A DNA stretch of 64,000 nt from Paenibacillus gyeongsangnamensis (lineage in GTDB: Bacteria; Bacillota; Bacilli; Paenibacillales; NBRC-103111). Every line of letters starts with the position of its first letter. The stretch's first letter is position 1. The stretch lies in assembly GCF_027533625.1 (NCBI RefSeq), contig NZ_JAQAGZ010000008.1:124001-188000 (forward strand), read 5' to 3'. Below, in pieces: positions 15,802 to 25,459 of this stretch. The notes under the pieces are model-generated. The model was not told the origin of the DNA, made no database searches, and saw nothing but the letters and a program-made list of their open reading frames with translations. Made by a program: the position numbers and the translations under genes.

Positions 15802-15853
15802 TTGGATTCGTTGCCCGCTTTCCGATGGGTTGAAACTGGGGCGAGCTATTTTT

Positions 15854-18160
15854 TTAGCTGAGTTGATATACCGCTCCGGCTTCCGCTGCGAACACCTGAA
15901 GGCTGTCTTCGTACCTGACGGCAATCGGCTCTCCCGACCGCGTCACGATAAGCGGCCTATCCGACCTCAATCGGCACGGGCCGTCTTGAGCCGCAGCAAG
16001 CTCCGCATGCTTGAGCATTCCGTTCTCCCACCGGATATCGACGGTATAGCCTCCTCTAGCCCGCAATCCTGTGACTTCGCCGTTGGACCATGCTTTCGGC
16101 AGGGCAGGCAGCAAGGCAAGCTCCCCCGCATGGGATTGCAGCAGCATTTCGGCGATGCCGGCGGTGCCTCCGAAATTGCCATCGATTTGGAAAGGTGGGT
16201 GGTTGTCGAACAGATTCGGATAAGTGGATTTCGCCAGCAGCTGGCGCACGTTCTCATAGGCCTGCTCCCCGTCGGCAAGCCTTGCCCAGAAGTTGATAAT
16301 CCACGCCCGGCTCCAGCCGGTATGGCCTCCCCCGTTCGAGAGCCTCCGCCGCAGGGTAGCCTTTGCCGCTTCTGCGAGCTCCGGAGTACGGTAATTATGA
16401 ATCTGCTCCCCCGGATGCAGCGCGAACAGCTGCGAGATATGGCGGTGCCCCGGATCCGCTTCGTCATAATCCTCCAGCCACTCCATGATCTGCCCGTGCT
16501 TCCCGACGGTAATGCCTGGAAGCCGGGACAGCGCCTCCTCCAAACGGCTGCGGAACGGCTCATCCTTCTCCAGCTTCCGCGAGGCTTCGATGCAGGCATG
16601 GAACAGCTCGCGCACAATTTGGATATCCATTGCCGGCGCCATGCAAATATTACCCTTCGTTCCGTTCGGGAGAATGAATTTATTCTCCGGCGACATGGAA
16701 GGACCGGTCAAAAGCCGTCCTTTGGCATCGCTGGTCATATAGTTGATCAGGAACAATGCGGCTTCCTTCAGAATCGGATATGCGCGCTCACGCAGGAACG
16801 TCAGGTCCCCGCCGAACCGGTAGTGTTCCCATAGGTGAAGCGACAGCCAGGCCGCACCCATCGGCCAGATGGAAGCGCTCACCAGAATGCCTTCGACGTG
16901 CGTGTCTCCCCATAGGTTCGTATTATGATGGGCGACGAAGCCTTCGCAGTCGTACACCTCTTGCGCCGTCACGCGGCCGTTAGGCAGCATCCGCTCGATA
17001 AGCTCGAACAATGGCTCATGGCACTCCTGGAGATTGCACACTTCCGTCGGCCAATAGTTCATTTCCGTATTGATGTTGATCGTGTATTTGGATTCCCAAG
17101 GCGGCGTATAGCTATCGTTCCAGATTCCCTGGAGCGTAGCGGCCAGTGATCCCGGTCTGGAGCACGACAAGAGCAAATAACGTCCGAATTGAAAATACAG
17201 CGAGATCAGCCCCGCATCTTCGCCGCCCGCTTGAACACGTTCCAGACGCTCGTTCGTCGGCAGCTGCTCTAGTTCACCGCCTGTCGTGCCATCCCCCAAG
17301 CGGAGACAAACTCGCTGAAACTGCGCTTGGTATTCCCGGATATGGGCCTGCTTCAGCTGTTCATAAGACTGCGCGGCAGCGGCTTCCACTTGACCCTTGC
17401 AAACCGCCTCCGGCTCCTCGCTGCGGAATGTCGTGCCGGCAGCCAGCAGCAGCGTTACGCTGTCGGCTTTGTCCACCGAGATAAAGTCCCCTATCGTCTG
17501 CACGCTCCCGCCTTCCGCCACGGCCTTCAGCACTGCGCTGAATTTCACACCGTCCGTCCCGCTCTCGCCCTGCATAACGATCGTATCTTCACCGTCCTTG
17601 CGGCTGCCTCCGTCGAACGGCCGGCGCATCAGATGCGCGGCGAACGTCAATTTTGCCGGCTTGTCCGCCTTGAACCGAACGGCCAGCACCTGGTCCAGTG
17701 CGCTGCTGAAGTATTCCCGCTTGTAACGGACTCCGCCGATCGTATAGCTGATCGAGGCAACGGCCGTGTCCAGATCAAGCTCCTTATAATAGTCCTCCGG
17801 TGTTTCATCTTGGCCCAGGAAATAAATCAACAGGTCCCCGAGCGGCTGGTACGGATGCAGATACTTGGGCGCAGACATCAGAGACATCCGCGTCAAATGC
17901 TCGGCCTCCTGCTGCTTGCCTTCAAAGAGAAGACGACGGATTTCGGGTATGTACGACTTCGCTTCGTGCGAATTCCCCCGTACGGGACCTCCGTACCATA
18001 CCGTATCTTCATTCAGCTGTATTTTCTCCTGGGCGACCGTTCCGAAGATCATTCCGCCGAGACGGCCGTTGCCGACCGGCAGCGCTTCGTTCCATTTCTT
18101 GGCCGGTTCCCTATACCATAATTTCAAGCCGTTCTCCGTATGTCCTTTTTTATCCGTCAC
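15854..18160 (-). CDS. Glycoside hydrolase family 95 (alpha-L-fucosidase type)
   Basis: The 768-residue protein has the full GH95 layout: an N-terminal beta-sandwich ([39 protein letters not shown]), a linker, and an (alpha/alpha)6 barrel with [45 protein letters not shown] and [15 protein letters not shown]95 enzymes hydrolyse alpha-1,2-L-fucosyl linkages by inversion; some members act on L-galactosides. The Asn pair in HHNTN and the Glu in EWLED are likely catalytic by comparison with characterised enzymes. There is no signal peptide, so imported fucosylated oligosaccharides are the likely substrate. It is transcribed alone and ends at a strong terminator. Confidence 0.92.
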   Translation of the reverse strand: MTDKKGHTENGLKLWYREPAKKWNEALPVGNGRLGGMIFGTVAQEKIQLNEDTVWYGGPVRGNSHEAKSYIPEIRRLLFEGKQQEAEHLTRMSLMSAPKYLHPYQPLGDLLIYFLGQDETPEDYYKELDLDTAVASISYTIGGVRYKREYFSSALDQVLAVRFKADKPAKLTFAAHLMRRPFDGGSRKDGEDTIVMQGESGTDGVKFSAVLKAVAEGGSVQTIGDFISVDKADSVTLLLAAGTTFRSEEPEAVCKGQVEAAAAQSYEQLKQAHIREYQAQFQRVCLRLGDGTTGGELEQLPTNERLERVQAGGEDAGLISLYFQFGRYLLLSCSRPGSLAATLQGIWNDSYTPPWESKYTININTEMNYWPTEVCNLQECHEPLFELIERMLPNGRVTAQEVYDCEGFVAHHNTNLWGDTHVEGILVSASIWPMGAAWLSLHLWEHYRFGGDLTFLRERAYPILKEAALFLINYMTSDAKGRLLTGPSMSPENKFILPNGTKGNICMAPAMDIQIVRELFHACIEASRKLEKDEPFRSRLEEALSRLPGITVGKHGQIMEWLEDYDEADPGHRHISQLFALHPGEQIHNYRTPELAEAAKATLRRRLSNGGGHTGWSRAWIINFWARLADGEQAYENVRQLLAKSTYPNLFDNHPPFQIDGNFGGTAGIAEMLLQSHAGELALLPALPKAWSNGEVTGLRARGGYTVDIRWENGMLKHAELAAAQDGPCRLRSDRPLIVTRSGEPIAVRYEDSLQVFAAEAGAVYQLS

Positions 18161-18277
18161 AGGCCCTAAGCCTCCCCTTCCAAATTATGCACTTACATGA
18201 AGCCACTTCAATTGTAGGGGAAAGCCGGGACGATCAACATGGTTTTTCTTAAGGTGAATTTGGACAATGTTAAGATG

Positions 18278-19405
18278 TTACGTCGGCTCGATTTCGAAGC
18301 TCAGCTGAAAGGAAGTCCGTTCCGGACTCGTGTGAAACGCGATTTCCCCCCCATTTTTATGCATTATCGTTTTGCAAATGGCGAGCCCCAGGCCTGTACC
18401 CTCTTCCTTATCGGTAACGAACGGCTCAAAGAGCTTCTGTCTGATCTCCGGCGGGATGGAAGGCCCGTTGTTGGAAATGTCGATGATGTAGCGCTCCTCG
18501 TCGCGAAAAGCGTGAATATTCATTTCCTTCTCGTATTTCACGGGAAGCAGCGCGTCCAGACCGTTATTGATAATATTGGCGATCACCTGCTGGACGGCTA
18601 CTTTTTGCACACTGAGCCCGACATCCTCCCCGATGAGCAAGGACAACCGTACATTCTCGCTTAATAATCTCGGATTGAGCAAGGAAATGACGGACTCGAG
18701 CAAATGCTTGGAAGCCATGGTGACCCGCGGCTCCTCAATGACCCTTCGCTTGGAAAAGCTGAGAAACCCGGTAATTTGCATATGGATGTTCTCGAACTCA
18801 TTCTCGATGAGCCGCAAATACGTTCGGACCTTCCCCGAGGTGCCCTCCGGCAGCTGCTCGCCGACCAGCTTGAGGAAGCCTTTGATCGAGGTCAGCGGAT
18901 TGCGGATTTCATGGGCCATGCTGGCGGCCATCTTGCCGATCAGATTGAGCCGGTCGTCATGCAGCTGGTTCAGCGCTTTTTCCTTGTCGATCAGCTTGCT
19001 GCTGCTCAGCTCGTTGTAGCCTTGACAGACCAGCTCGAGAAACATGTCGATCCGGCGGTCCGCCGCCATCCAGAGGGAAAGATCCGGAGACTCGTCCGGT
19101 CCGGACTGGCGGAGCACCTGGTGCATCGCTTGCCGCCAGCAGCAGCTGCTTCTTACCAAATGCGATAAGGGCGTTTCCCTCTCTACGAGATGGCTGCACC
19201 AACGGGGCAGAAGATCCAGCACCGGATGGCTCTCAGCCGGCTGGTCGAGATCGGTCGTAAATTGAAAGTAAAGCTCTGCGGAGCGGATCAGCTCCGTTTT
19301 GGAATATTGATCGGGGAACGCCTCGATAAGCATGTCCGCCCATGTTTGCATGATGGTATCCTTGTTCTGCCTTAAATAGCGGAGCCCATTCTCCCATGTG
19401 TCCAT
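18278..19405 (-). CDS. Sensor histidine kinase, cytoplasmic, sporulation-kinase type
   Basis: The protein has about 375 residues from the ATG at 19405, with GGAGGAG a little further upstream than ideal; the frame is open to 19486. An N-terminal helical region (~1-160, MDTWENGLRYLRQNKDTIMQ) resembles RsbR-type sensory domains. It is followed by a HisKA motif with the phospho-acceptor in MAASMAHEIRNPLTSIKG, and a HATPase domain with N-box NIINNGLDAL and the G2 box EEGTGLGLAI. No membrane helix is visible. The H-box is nearly the same as in the LytTR kinase at 58958 and in Bacillus sporulation kinases, so input to Spo0F-like regulators is possible. No response regulator is adjacent. Confidence 0.85.
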   Translation of the reverse strand: MDTWENGLRYLRQNKDTIMQTWADMLIEAFPDQYSKTELIRSAELYFQFTTDLDQPAESHPVLDLLPRWCSHLVERETPLSHLVRSSCCWRQAMHQVLRQSGPDESPDLSLWMAADRRIDMFLELVCQGYNELSSSKLIDKEKALNQLHDDRLNLIGKMAASMAHEIRNPLTSIKGFLKLVGEQLPEGTSGKVRTYLRLIENEFENIHMQITGFLSFSKRRVIEEPRVTMASKHLLESVISLLNPRLLSENVRLSLLIGEDVGLSVQKVAVQQVIANIINNGLDALLPVKYEKEMNIHAFRDEERYIIDISNNGPSIPPEIRQKLFEPFVTDKEEGTGLGLAICKTIMHKNGGEIAFHTSPERTSFQLSFEIEPT

Positions 19406-19436
19406 AGCCGGCTTCTTCGCTCCTCCGCACAGCATG

Positions 19437-20369
19437 TTAAGATTTCTCCGCCGAATTCCCGATGAGCGTACCGGTCCAGGTCTCATAGCATTTGGCCACG
19501 GCGCTCATATCCTCCGCTCCCCATCCGCTGTTGCAGGCGATCTGGAACATTTGTTTCACAGACGCGAGCACGGGAACCGGCACCTGAAGCGATTCCGCCA
19601 GCCGTTCGGCCAGCTTCAGGTCCTTGTGCATGAGCTGCGTCATGAATTGCGCTGAGAAATCACGGTTCACGATCTTAGGCCCCTTCATCTCCGCCATGCC
19701 GCTCCGTGCTCCTCCTCCGGCAACCACCTCCAGGAACAGCTCCGGATCTTCTCCGGCCTGACGGATCATCATGAGGCTCTCGGACAATGCCATCAAATTG
19801 GCGGCCACCAGCATATTGTTCGCAAGCTTGGCGTTCGTCCCCGCGCCGCTGGCCCCCATGTATACGGCCTTCTTGCCCATCTTGTCAAACAGCGGCAAGC
19901 ACTGTTCGTACGCTTCCTTCGGGCCTCCGACGATGAAGGTCAGTACGCCTTCGATGGCTTGAGGCTCGCTTCCGGTTACCGGGGCATCCAGCATGCGGAC
20001 TCCGTACCCGGCAAGAATCTCGGCCAGCTTCTTGCTCGTCACCGGCGAGATCGTGCTGCAATCTGCGACGATGCGCGGTTTTCGGGCGGCCCCGTCTCCC
20101 TCGTCTACGGCTTTGCAGGCTGCCGCGATGCCTTCGGCTCCGAGATAAACCTCCTCCACGGCCGCATCGTCCGTCAGCATCGTGAACACGATATCCGATT
20201 GCTGCGCCACTTCCAGCGGCGACTCCGCAATGCGGACCGGAGCCGCTCCTTGCCAGCCTTCGGCTTTGCTTCGGCTGCGGTTATATACCGAAAGGGTGTA
20301 CCCCGCCCGATGCAAATGCTCCGCCATCGGTCTTCCCATCGTGCCAAGTCCGATAAATCCGATATTCAT
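19437..20369 (-). CDS. NAD(P)-dependent beta-hydroxyacid dehydrogenase (3-hydroxyisobutyrate dehydrogenase family)
   Basis: The 310-residue protein has an N-terminal Rossmann motif (MNIGFIGLGTMGRPMAEHL), the substrate-binding loop DAPVTGSEPQAIEGVLTFIV, and the catalytic Lys in GAGTNAKLANNMLVAA, all in family order. It oxidises beta-hydroxyacids such as 3-hydroxyisobutyrate or tartronate-semialdehyde-type compounds; the exact substrate cannot be read. The start follows GGAGGAAG. The kinase frame follows directly, so the two are probably cotranscribed. Confidence 0.9.
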   Translation of the reverse strand: MNIGFIGLGTMGRPMAEHLHRAGYTLSVYNRSRSKAEGWQGAAPVRIAESPLEVAQQSDIVFTMLTDDAAVEEVYLGAEGIAAACKAVDEGDGAARKPRIVADCSTISPVTSKKLAEILAGYGVRMLDAPVTGSEPQAIEGVLTFIVGGPKEAYEQCLPLFDKMGKKAVYMGASGAGTNAKLANNMLVAANLMALSESLMMIRQAGEDPELFLEVVAGGGARSGMAEMKGPKIVNRDFSAQFMTQLMHKDLKLAERLAESLQVPVPVLASVKQMFQIACNSGWGAEDMSAVAKCYETWTGTLIGNSAEKS

Positions 20370-20813
20370 CTTATCGCTTCCTCCTTTAGGGGTTTCTAAA
20401 AATATCTTACTTCACTCTGGTAGGTTCACTCAAGTAAAGATGCGAGGCGGCCATGGCGCCGGTTGTTCCATTGCGCGGCGTTGCGGTAAGTTGTGAGCCT
20501 CCGGGCGCTGCTAACGAAGCCGGGGGGGCACTTCAGGCGGCTTTTCTGCCGCTGCCGGGAGTTTAGTGAACCAGGGTTCATTACAAGTGAGCCTGGGTTC
20601 ACTAAACTCAGCTATTGCACGTCACAACGGATGACCGTGAACCTTCAAGCGCTGTTAGTGAACCCGGCTTCATTTATCAAACCAAACATTTGGTATTATA
20701 TACCATTTTTAACTTATTTCCCTACCTACCGTGAAAAAAAAGGCACAAAAAGGTATTGAATTTTCCATAATTAACCTTTTCAATATAGAAAATCAACACT
20801 CGGAGTGAAGCAC
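20370..20813. other. Gene-free region with degenerate GTGAACC repeats
   Basis: No convincing coding sequence is present. A 30-bp motif of the form GTGARCCT-N5-GCGCTG-TAR-GAA-CCGG occurs near 20494 and again near 20636. Further GGTTCACT / AGTGAACC segments are scattered through the stretch. The right third (20690-20800) is AT-rich and contains a possible promoter (TTGAAT near 20756, CAATAT near 20781) for the downstream nuclease gene. Confidence 0.6.
20560..20610. repeat. Long perfect inverted repeat (GAGTTTAGTGAACC)
   Basis: GAGTTTAGTGAACC at 20560-20573 pairs fully with GGTTCACTAAACTC at 20597-20610; AGG and CCT extend the stem past a one-base bulge, leaving a 16-base loop. There is no T-tract on either side, so it is not a standard terminator. 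It may be a dispersed palindromic element. Confidence 0.8.
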
Positions 20814-20850
20814 ACCCCGTATACAGGTAGCGCCTGTAAGCGGGGTTTTT
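20814..20850 (+). terminator. Terminator just upstream of the nuclease gene (possible attenuator)
   Basis: ACCCCG and CGGGGT enclose a second stem, ACAGG / CCTGT, and five T follow. It lies 27 bp before the start codon and after a probable promoter, so it would stop transcription before the gene. No upstream plus-strand gene exists that it could serve. Confidence 0.75.
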
Positions 20851-20876
20851 GCTTTCTCGTATAGGAGGTCGTCCGG

Positions 20877-21554
20877 TTGATGCATCCGCAAGTGCAACAG
20901 TTCGTCGAGCAGTTTCAGCGCGAAGCCATTCAGAACGGCTCTTTCCGGCAGAAACTGGGGAGAGCGGAACTGCTGTTTTTAGAGGAGATTTGGGGTCCCG
21001 AGTTTCAGTACAAATTCGAAGGCTTGAAGGCCGAATACCCTTTCAAGGATTTGAAGGGCGGGCAGCGCTTTGCCGATTTTGTATATATACGGAACGGACT
21101 GCGTCTTGTGATAGAGATTGATGGCTTCACAACGCATGCGCGAGATATCTCTCCTGCCGACTTCGACGACCATCTGGCGCGTCAAAATGACCTTATGCTT
21201 TCCAGATGGCTGGTGCTCCGTTTTTCAGCGCATCAGGTCGAAAGACGCCCACATGTGTGCAGGCGTCAGCTCAAGCAAGCGATCGGGCATGGGTACTCGC
21301 TGACCCAGTCCGACCTTGCACCTGAAGATGCGAATATGTGGAAACTCCGCAAGCAGCTTGTGATCCAACTGGCTTTGCGCCAGCAAGGAAAATTGCGCCC
21401 ATGGGAGGTCGCCTCCGCATTCCGAATCAGCAGCCGGTCCGCCTCAAAATGGCTGAAGCGATTTTCAACGGAAGGCGACTTTTCGCCAGCCGCAGAGGGA
21501 GTGCGCACGAAACTATACCGTTTAAACCATTATCCCGACAGCCAACATTCGTAA
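20877..21554 (+). CDS. DUF559/Vsr-like endonuclease-domain protein with C-terminal HTH
   Basis: The 225-residue protein has a PD-(D/E)XK core: Asp67 in GGQRFADFVYI and Glu80/Asp82 in LRLVIEIDGFTTH, followed by RWLVLRFSAHQVERRP. This is the strand pattern of Vsr/DUF559 nucleases. Residues ~170-195 (LRPWEVASAFRISSRSASKW) look like a helix-turn-helix. It starts at TTG 20877 or ATG 20880, both after AGGAGG at 20863-20868. It has no partner gene and a terminator upstream of its start. It could be a solitary DNA repair or defence nuclease; the role is unknown. Confidence 0.8.
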   Translation: MMHPQVQQFVEQFQREAIQNGSFRQKLGRAELLFLEEIWGPEFQYKFEGLKAEYPFKDLKGGQRFADFVYIRNGLRLVIEIDGFTTHARDISPADFDDHLARQNDLMLSRWLVLRFSAHQVERRPHVCRRQLKQAIGHGYSLTQSDLAPEDANMWKLRKQLVIQLALRQQGKLRPWEVASAFRISSRSASKWLKRFSTEGDFSPAAEGVRTKLYRLNHYPDSQHS

Positions 21555-21971
21555 ATATTGTACGCGAGCTCACCCTTCCTATAGAGGAAGCCGTGTAAAA
21601 TGAACATTAGTATCGCCGGATTGTAACAACATACAAATAGCGTTGCACAAAAATGATCGTTCGAGAACGCAATCGACCAGTCTGGACTAGCCTGTCCGTG
21701 CCCGCCCGGGCTTTGTGGCGTCACAGCCTTTTTGTCCGCTATAAAAAAGCTGGCAACCCAACACCTTTAAGTGGCAGCCTGTAAAGGAAAGCATTTGATA
21801 GGTTTAATCTGGTGCGCAAAAATAGCTGACTACGTACTAAAAGTTGCAGGTTTCGCTCACTCACGGTACGTGTTGCGGAGCATTGGCGGTGGTCAGACCG
21901 CATGTCCATGCCGCCGTTTGACACGGCAACACAGGAGCAGCCAGTCCACCCTAACAGCTCCGGACTGCCGC
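21555..21971. other. Intergenic region without recognisable genes
   Basis: About 417 bp between convergent genes. Around 21746-21782 a weak stem (AGCTGGCA/TGGCAGCCT type) with a run of A to its left could terminate the aldo/keto reductase transcript on the minus strand. I see no conserved ORF, RNA or repeat family member in the rest. Confidence 0.5.
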
Positions 21972-22955
21972 TTAATAAGAGCCTCTAATATGCGGATGAA
22001 CGTCCTGTCCGTAGAACGACCGCAGCCTTTCGAGCTCGTTCTCCGAGAAGGACGGGACCTCCAGAGCGCCCAGGTTGTCCTCCACTTGAGCGACATTTTT
22101 GAAGCCCGGAATGACGCAGGTAATGTTGGGATTGTCCAGAATCCAGCGCAGTGCGGCACGCGTCATGTTCCCCCGGCCATCTGCGATCCAGGACAACTGG
22201 CGGCTCAACTCCACGCCCTTCTCGAACGGCAGTCCGGCGAACGTCTCGCCAACGTTAAAGCTCTCGCCGTTCCGGTTGTAATGGCGGTGGTCGCCTGCTT
22301 CAAACACGGTGCCTTCCGTAAACTTCCCGGTCAGCAGCCCGCTCGCGAGCGGCAGGCGGACCAGAATGCCAACGCCCTTCGCTTTGGCTTCGGCGAAAAG
22401 GCGGTCATCCGGCTTCTGCCTGAATATATTGTAGATCACCTGCAGCGCCTTCACGTTAGAATATTTCAGGCACAGGAGGCCCTCCTCCACGCTTTCGACA
22501 CTGACGCCGTAATGGCGGATCTTCCCTTCGGCCTGCAGCTTATCCAGCACTTCAAATACAGATCCGTCCCGCAAAATCTCGATCGGAGGACAATGAATCT
22601 GATACAGATCGATCCGTTCCCGCCGGAGCCGGCTCAAGCTGGCTTCACAATATGCGCGCACTGCCGTCTCCGTATAAATAGCAGGGTCGTGAATATCCCC
22701 GGCACGGCAAAATTTGGTGGCAATGTGGATCTTGTCCTTCTGCCCTTTCGTAGCCTCGGCAAGCAGCGACTCGCTGTGACCGCTGCCATATACGTCCGCG
22801 GTATCGAAGAAATTCACCCCGGCATCCATTGCACGGGCCAAGCCTCTGAGCGATTCCGCGTCGTTCACCTGCCCCCAGGAGCCCCCGATCGCCCAGGTTC
22901 CAAAGCTGATCTCGCTCACCGACAGATCGGTCGAGCCCAGTTGTCTGTATTTCAT
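21972..22955 (-). CDS. Aldo/keto reductase
   Basis: The 327-residue NADP-dependent TIM barrel has the AKR catalytic tetrad in order: Asp51 and Tyr56 (FFDTADVYGSG), Lys81 (IATKFC) and His in DLYQIHCPP. The C-terminal cofactor-binding region is present (TCVIPGFKNVAQVEDNLGAL). Proteins with this pattern belong to the YajO/Tas-like group; the substrate is not known. It lies 41 bp downstream of a second aldo/keto reductase gene in the same direction, so the two probably form an operon. GGGAGAC precedes the ATG. Confidence 0.92.
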   Translation of the reverse strand: MKYRQLGSTDLSVSEISFGTWAIGGSWGQVNDAESLRGLARAMDAGVNFFDTADVYGSGHSESLLAEATKGQKDKIHIATKFCRAGDIHDPAIYTETAVRAYCEASLSRLRRERIDLYQIHCPPIEILRDGSVFEVLDKLQAEGKIRHYGVSVESVEEGLLCLKYSNVKALQVIYNIFRQKPDDRLFAEAKAKGVGILVRLPLASGLLTGKFTEGTVFEAGDHRHYNRNGESFNVGETFAGLPFEKGVELSRQLSWIADGRGNMTRAALRWILDNPNITCVIPGFKNVAQVEDNLGALEVPSFSENELERLRSFYGQDVHPHIRGSY

Positions 22956-22996
22956 CGCTTATCGTCTCCCGTCATTCTAATCGGACTCGTATCTTG

Positions 22997-23974
22997 TTAC
23001 GTCAAATCCCTGCAAATCCGGTCAATCTCCTGCAGCTCCTCCGCCGTCAAGCTCTCGTCCGCATGCTGAACCGCATCCGTAATATGCTCCGGCCGCGACG
23101 CGCCCAAAATCGCCGAAGTAATTCCCGGCTGGCTGAGCACCCAGCTTAGCGCCAGCTGCGCCAGCGTCCAATCCCGTTCCGCTGCGATCGGCTTCAAGCG
23201 TTCCACCAGGGCAAAATTCTGCTCCTGCTGCATCAGCGCCTTCAGCCGCTGCTCTCCGGCCGCACCGCGCGTTCCTACCGGGGGCGCCTCGCCCTGACGG
23301 TACTTGCCCGTCAGCAGACCGCGTCCCAGCGGGCTGTACACGATGACGCCCACCTCCTCCGACCGGCAGAAGGGGAGGAGCTCTTTTTCGATGTCCCGTG
23401 CGATGATGCTATATTGGGGCTGGACGCTCTCGTACCGCTCCAGCTGTTTCAGTGCGCTGATGCCGTGAGCCTTGGCGATTTGCCAAGCGTCGTAATTGGA
23501 GCAGCCGATATACCGCACTTTACCTTGACGCACGAGATCGTCCAGCGCCCGCAGCGTTTCCTCCAGCGGGGTATGCTCGTCGAACCGGTGAACCTGGTAC
23601 AAATCGATATGATCCGTTTGCAGCCGTTTCAAGCTCATCTCGACCGCACGCATGATGTGATAGCGGCTCAAGCCCGCATCGTTGGCCCCCATGCCCAAGC
23701 GCCCGTTCACTTTCGTAGCCAATACGACCTGTTCCCGTTTCCCCCGGATCCACGAGCCGATGATCTCCTCGGACTGCCCGTGCTCCAGCGGGTTGCCGTT
23801 GTCCATGCCGGTCCCGTACACATCCGCAGTATCGAGCAGCGTAATGCCCGCCTCCAGCGCCGTATCCAGAACACGAACGGACGCCTCCTTGTCGATCCAG
23901 CGTCCAAAAGCCATACAACCCAGACTAACGGCCGAAACCTTAAGTCCCGTTCTTCCCAGCCTGCGAAACTTCAT
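22997..23974 (-). CDS. Aldo/keto reductase
   Basis: The 325-residue protein has catalytic Asp48 and Tyr53 (LLDTADVYGTG), Lys88 (LATKVN), His in LYQVHRFDEHTP and the C-terminal SAILGASRPEHITDAV cofactor motif. It is only distantly related to its neighbour, so this is not a recent duplication. GGGAGGA gives a clear ribosome site. It is the first gene of the pair; a TATAAT in minus orientation lies near 24036-24041. A palindromic regulatory site is located about 110 bp upstream of the start. Confidence 0.92.
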   Translation of the reverse strand: MKFRRLGRTGLKVSAVSLGCMAFGRWIDKEASVRVLDTALEAGITLLDTADVYGTGMDNGNPLEHGQSEEIIGSWIRGKREQVVLATKVNGRLGMGANDAGLSRYHIMRAVEMSLKRLQTDHIDLYQVHRFDEHTPLEETLRALDDLVRQGKVRYIGCSNYDAWQIAKAHGISALKQLERYESVQPQYSIIARDIEKELLPFCRSEEVGVIVYSPLGRGLLTGKYRQGEAPPVGTRGAAGEQRLKALMQQEQNFALVERLKPIAAERDWTLAQLALSWVLSQPGITSAILGASRPEHITDAVQHADESLTAEELQEIDRICRDLT

Positions 23975-24080
23975 CAGCGCATCCTCCCAGTCGAAAAAAT
24001 TTGGTGGGCCTTACTCTCCTAAACAAACAGACAAGTCCATTATAAGCCTCCTGTCACCGCTTTAAAATAATGTAAAAAAG

Positions 24081-24111
24081 TTGACTTGCTTACCTTCAGG
24101 TAAGTTATAAC
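24081..24111 (+). promoter_or_regulatory. Promoter-like site with 19-bp spacer and central palindrome
   Basis: TTGACT (24081-24086) and TATAAC (24106-24111) are separated by 19 bp. The spacer contains CTTACCTTCAGGTAAG (24089-24104), a perfect 7-bp inverted repeat around TC. A long spacer filled by a dyad is the pattern of MerR-family promoters. It points to the right, where no plus-strand gene begins for more than 1.3 kb; it may instead act as an operator for the divergent aldo/keto reductase. Confidence 0.5.
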
Positions 24112-24159
24112 CGCAATCGACTGGCCTTGTATATCGGGAGAAACGGCGATTCCGAACGA

Positions 24160-24199
24160 AAAAAAGCTCTTGCCTCCCCTCCCAGGGAAACAAGAGCTT
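24160..24199 (-). terminator. Terminator of the epimerase gene
   Basis: AAGCTCTTG and CAAGAGCTT form a perfect 9-bp stem around an 18-base loop. On the minus strand T-rich sequence follows. Confidence 0.8.
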
Positions 24200-24228
24200 G
24201 CCGTTCATGAGGCTTCACAGTCCCAAAC

Positions 24229-25248
24229 TTAGTTACTCAGCAGTTCCTTCAATTCTCCGCACCAACGACCATACGTCTCCGCCAGCCTATCCTCCAAAAG
24301 GTTTTTCTCCTCATCGATCGCAAGATTGTCCCGCTCATACCAATCCAGCATCATCCGCAGCCCCTCGCTCAGCGTCATTCGCGCCTCGAAGCCCGGGATG
24401 TCCTGCTTGATCTTGCTATTGTCGAACAATCCGGCATAGCTTTTCTCATAGTACAGGTGGGCGAATAAATCCGGTTTGCCTGACATCAGCTGCTTCGTGC
24501 TGAAATGAACGAGCTTCGGCTCGTGCCCGATCAAGCGGCCGATCTCCAAATAAAGATCGTCCCATACATGCAGCTCCTCGCTCGTCGCGTGATACGCCTT
24601 GCCGAAGGTCCGCTCGTTGCCCGCCGCTCCCACAAAAGCCCGCGCCACATCCGGTGCGAACGAGAAGCTCCAAGGCAGCGTGCCGTCGCCGAACATGACG
24701 AGGGGCTTGCCTTGCTGAATGCGATGCACGATATTGCGGTTTTGCCGCAGTACCCCGAGATTCACCCCGCCTTCGCCGAACGTCAGGGAAGGCCGGATAA
24801 TCGTAATGGGAACCGTCCCTTCCGCAATTACCTTCTGAAGGTAACGCTCCATCTCCGCCTTATGATAGGCATACGGAAAAGCATCGCTGTCGCAAAGCGC
24901 TTCCTCATCCTCGCGAACCGGAATCGTACGGAACGGCCGCTTGTAAGCCGCCGTGCTGGAGCAGAAGATCAGCTGCCCCGTCTTGTCCCGAAACGTCTCC
25001 ACGGTCTGCGCCGCATCCGCCGCATTAAAGGAAATCATATCGATGACGGCGTCGAAGCGCTGGCCCGCCATCAGCTGCCGGAACGACTCCGGCTTTGTTT
25101 TATCTCCGATGATCCATTCCATCTCCCGGGAAAAAAGCTGCTTCCGGCTGCCCCGGTTGAACAGCACCGGCTGATGCCCGGCATCCAGCAGTTGGTCCGC
25201 GATACACCGGCTGATGACGCCGGTACCTCCCAATATCAATACTCTCAC
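24229..25248 (-). CDS. NAD-dependent epimerase/dehydratase (extended SDR)
   Basis: The 339-residue protein has an N-terminal Rossmann motif (VLILGGTGVISRCIADQLLD), the active-site YAYHK (Tyr-x3-Lys) and an upstream SSTAAYKRP serine, as in atypical or extended SDRs. The C-terminal half (SFSFAPDVARAFVGAAGNER) is the substrate domain. It probably acts on a nucleotide sugar or related metabolite; the substrate is unknown. It starts at GTG after AAGGGAG. It is divergent from a sugar-isomerase-like gene at 25460, which supports a carbohydrate role. Confidence 0.87.
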   Translation of the reverse strand: MRVLILGGTGVISRCIADQLLDAGHQPVLFNRGSRKQLFSREMEWIIGDKTKPESFRQLMAGQRFDAVIDMISFNAADAAQTVETFRDKTGQLIFCSSTAAYKRPFRTIPVREDEEALCDSDAFPYAYHKAEMERYLQKVIAEGTVPITIIRPSLTFGEGGVNLGVLRQNRNIVHRIQQGKPLVMFGDGTLPWSFSFAPDVARAFVGAAGNERTFGKAYHATSEELHVWDDLYLEIGRLIGHEPKLVHFSTKQLMSGKPDLFAHLYYEKSYAGLFDNSKIKQDIPGFEARMTLSEGLRMMLDWYERDNLAIDEEKNLLEDRLAETYGRWCGELKELLSN

Positions 25249-25459
25249 AAGTCCCGCTCCCTTCGTGGTTTCGAAGCTTTCTTATTTAGCGTACAACCTC
25301 TTTTCCCCGGTGGCAAGCTTTTCTTATTATCGTTAATATAACGTTATCCGGCAGATTCCGCGCCATAATCATCAGCTCATCGATTACCCCCGTTTCCGTT
25401 GCGGGCAGTCCGGCGGTATGGTAAGTTTAGGCTATTGGGATAAGAGGAGGCATAGGATC

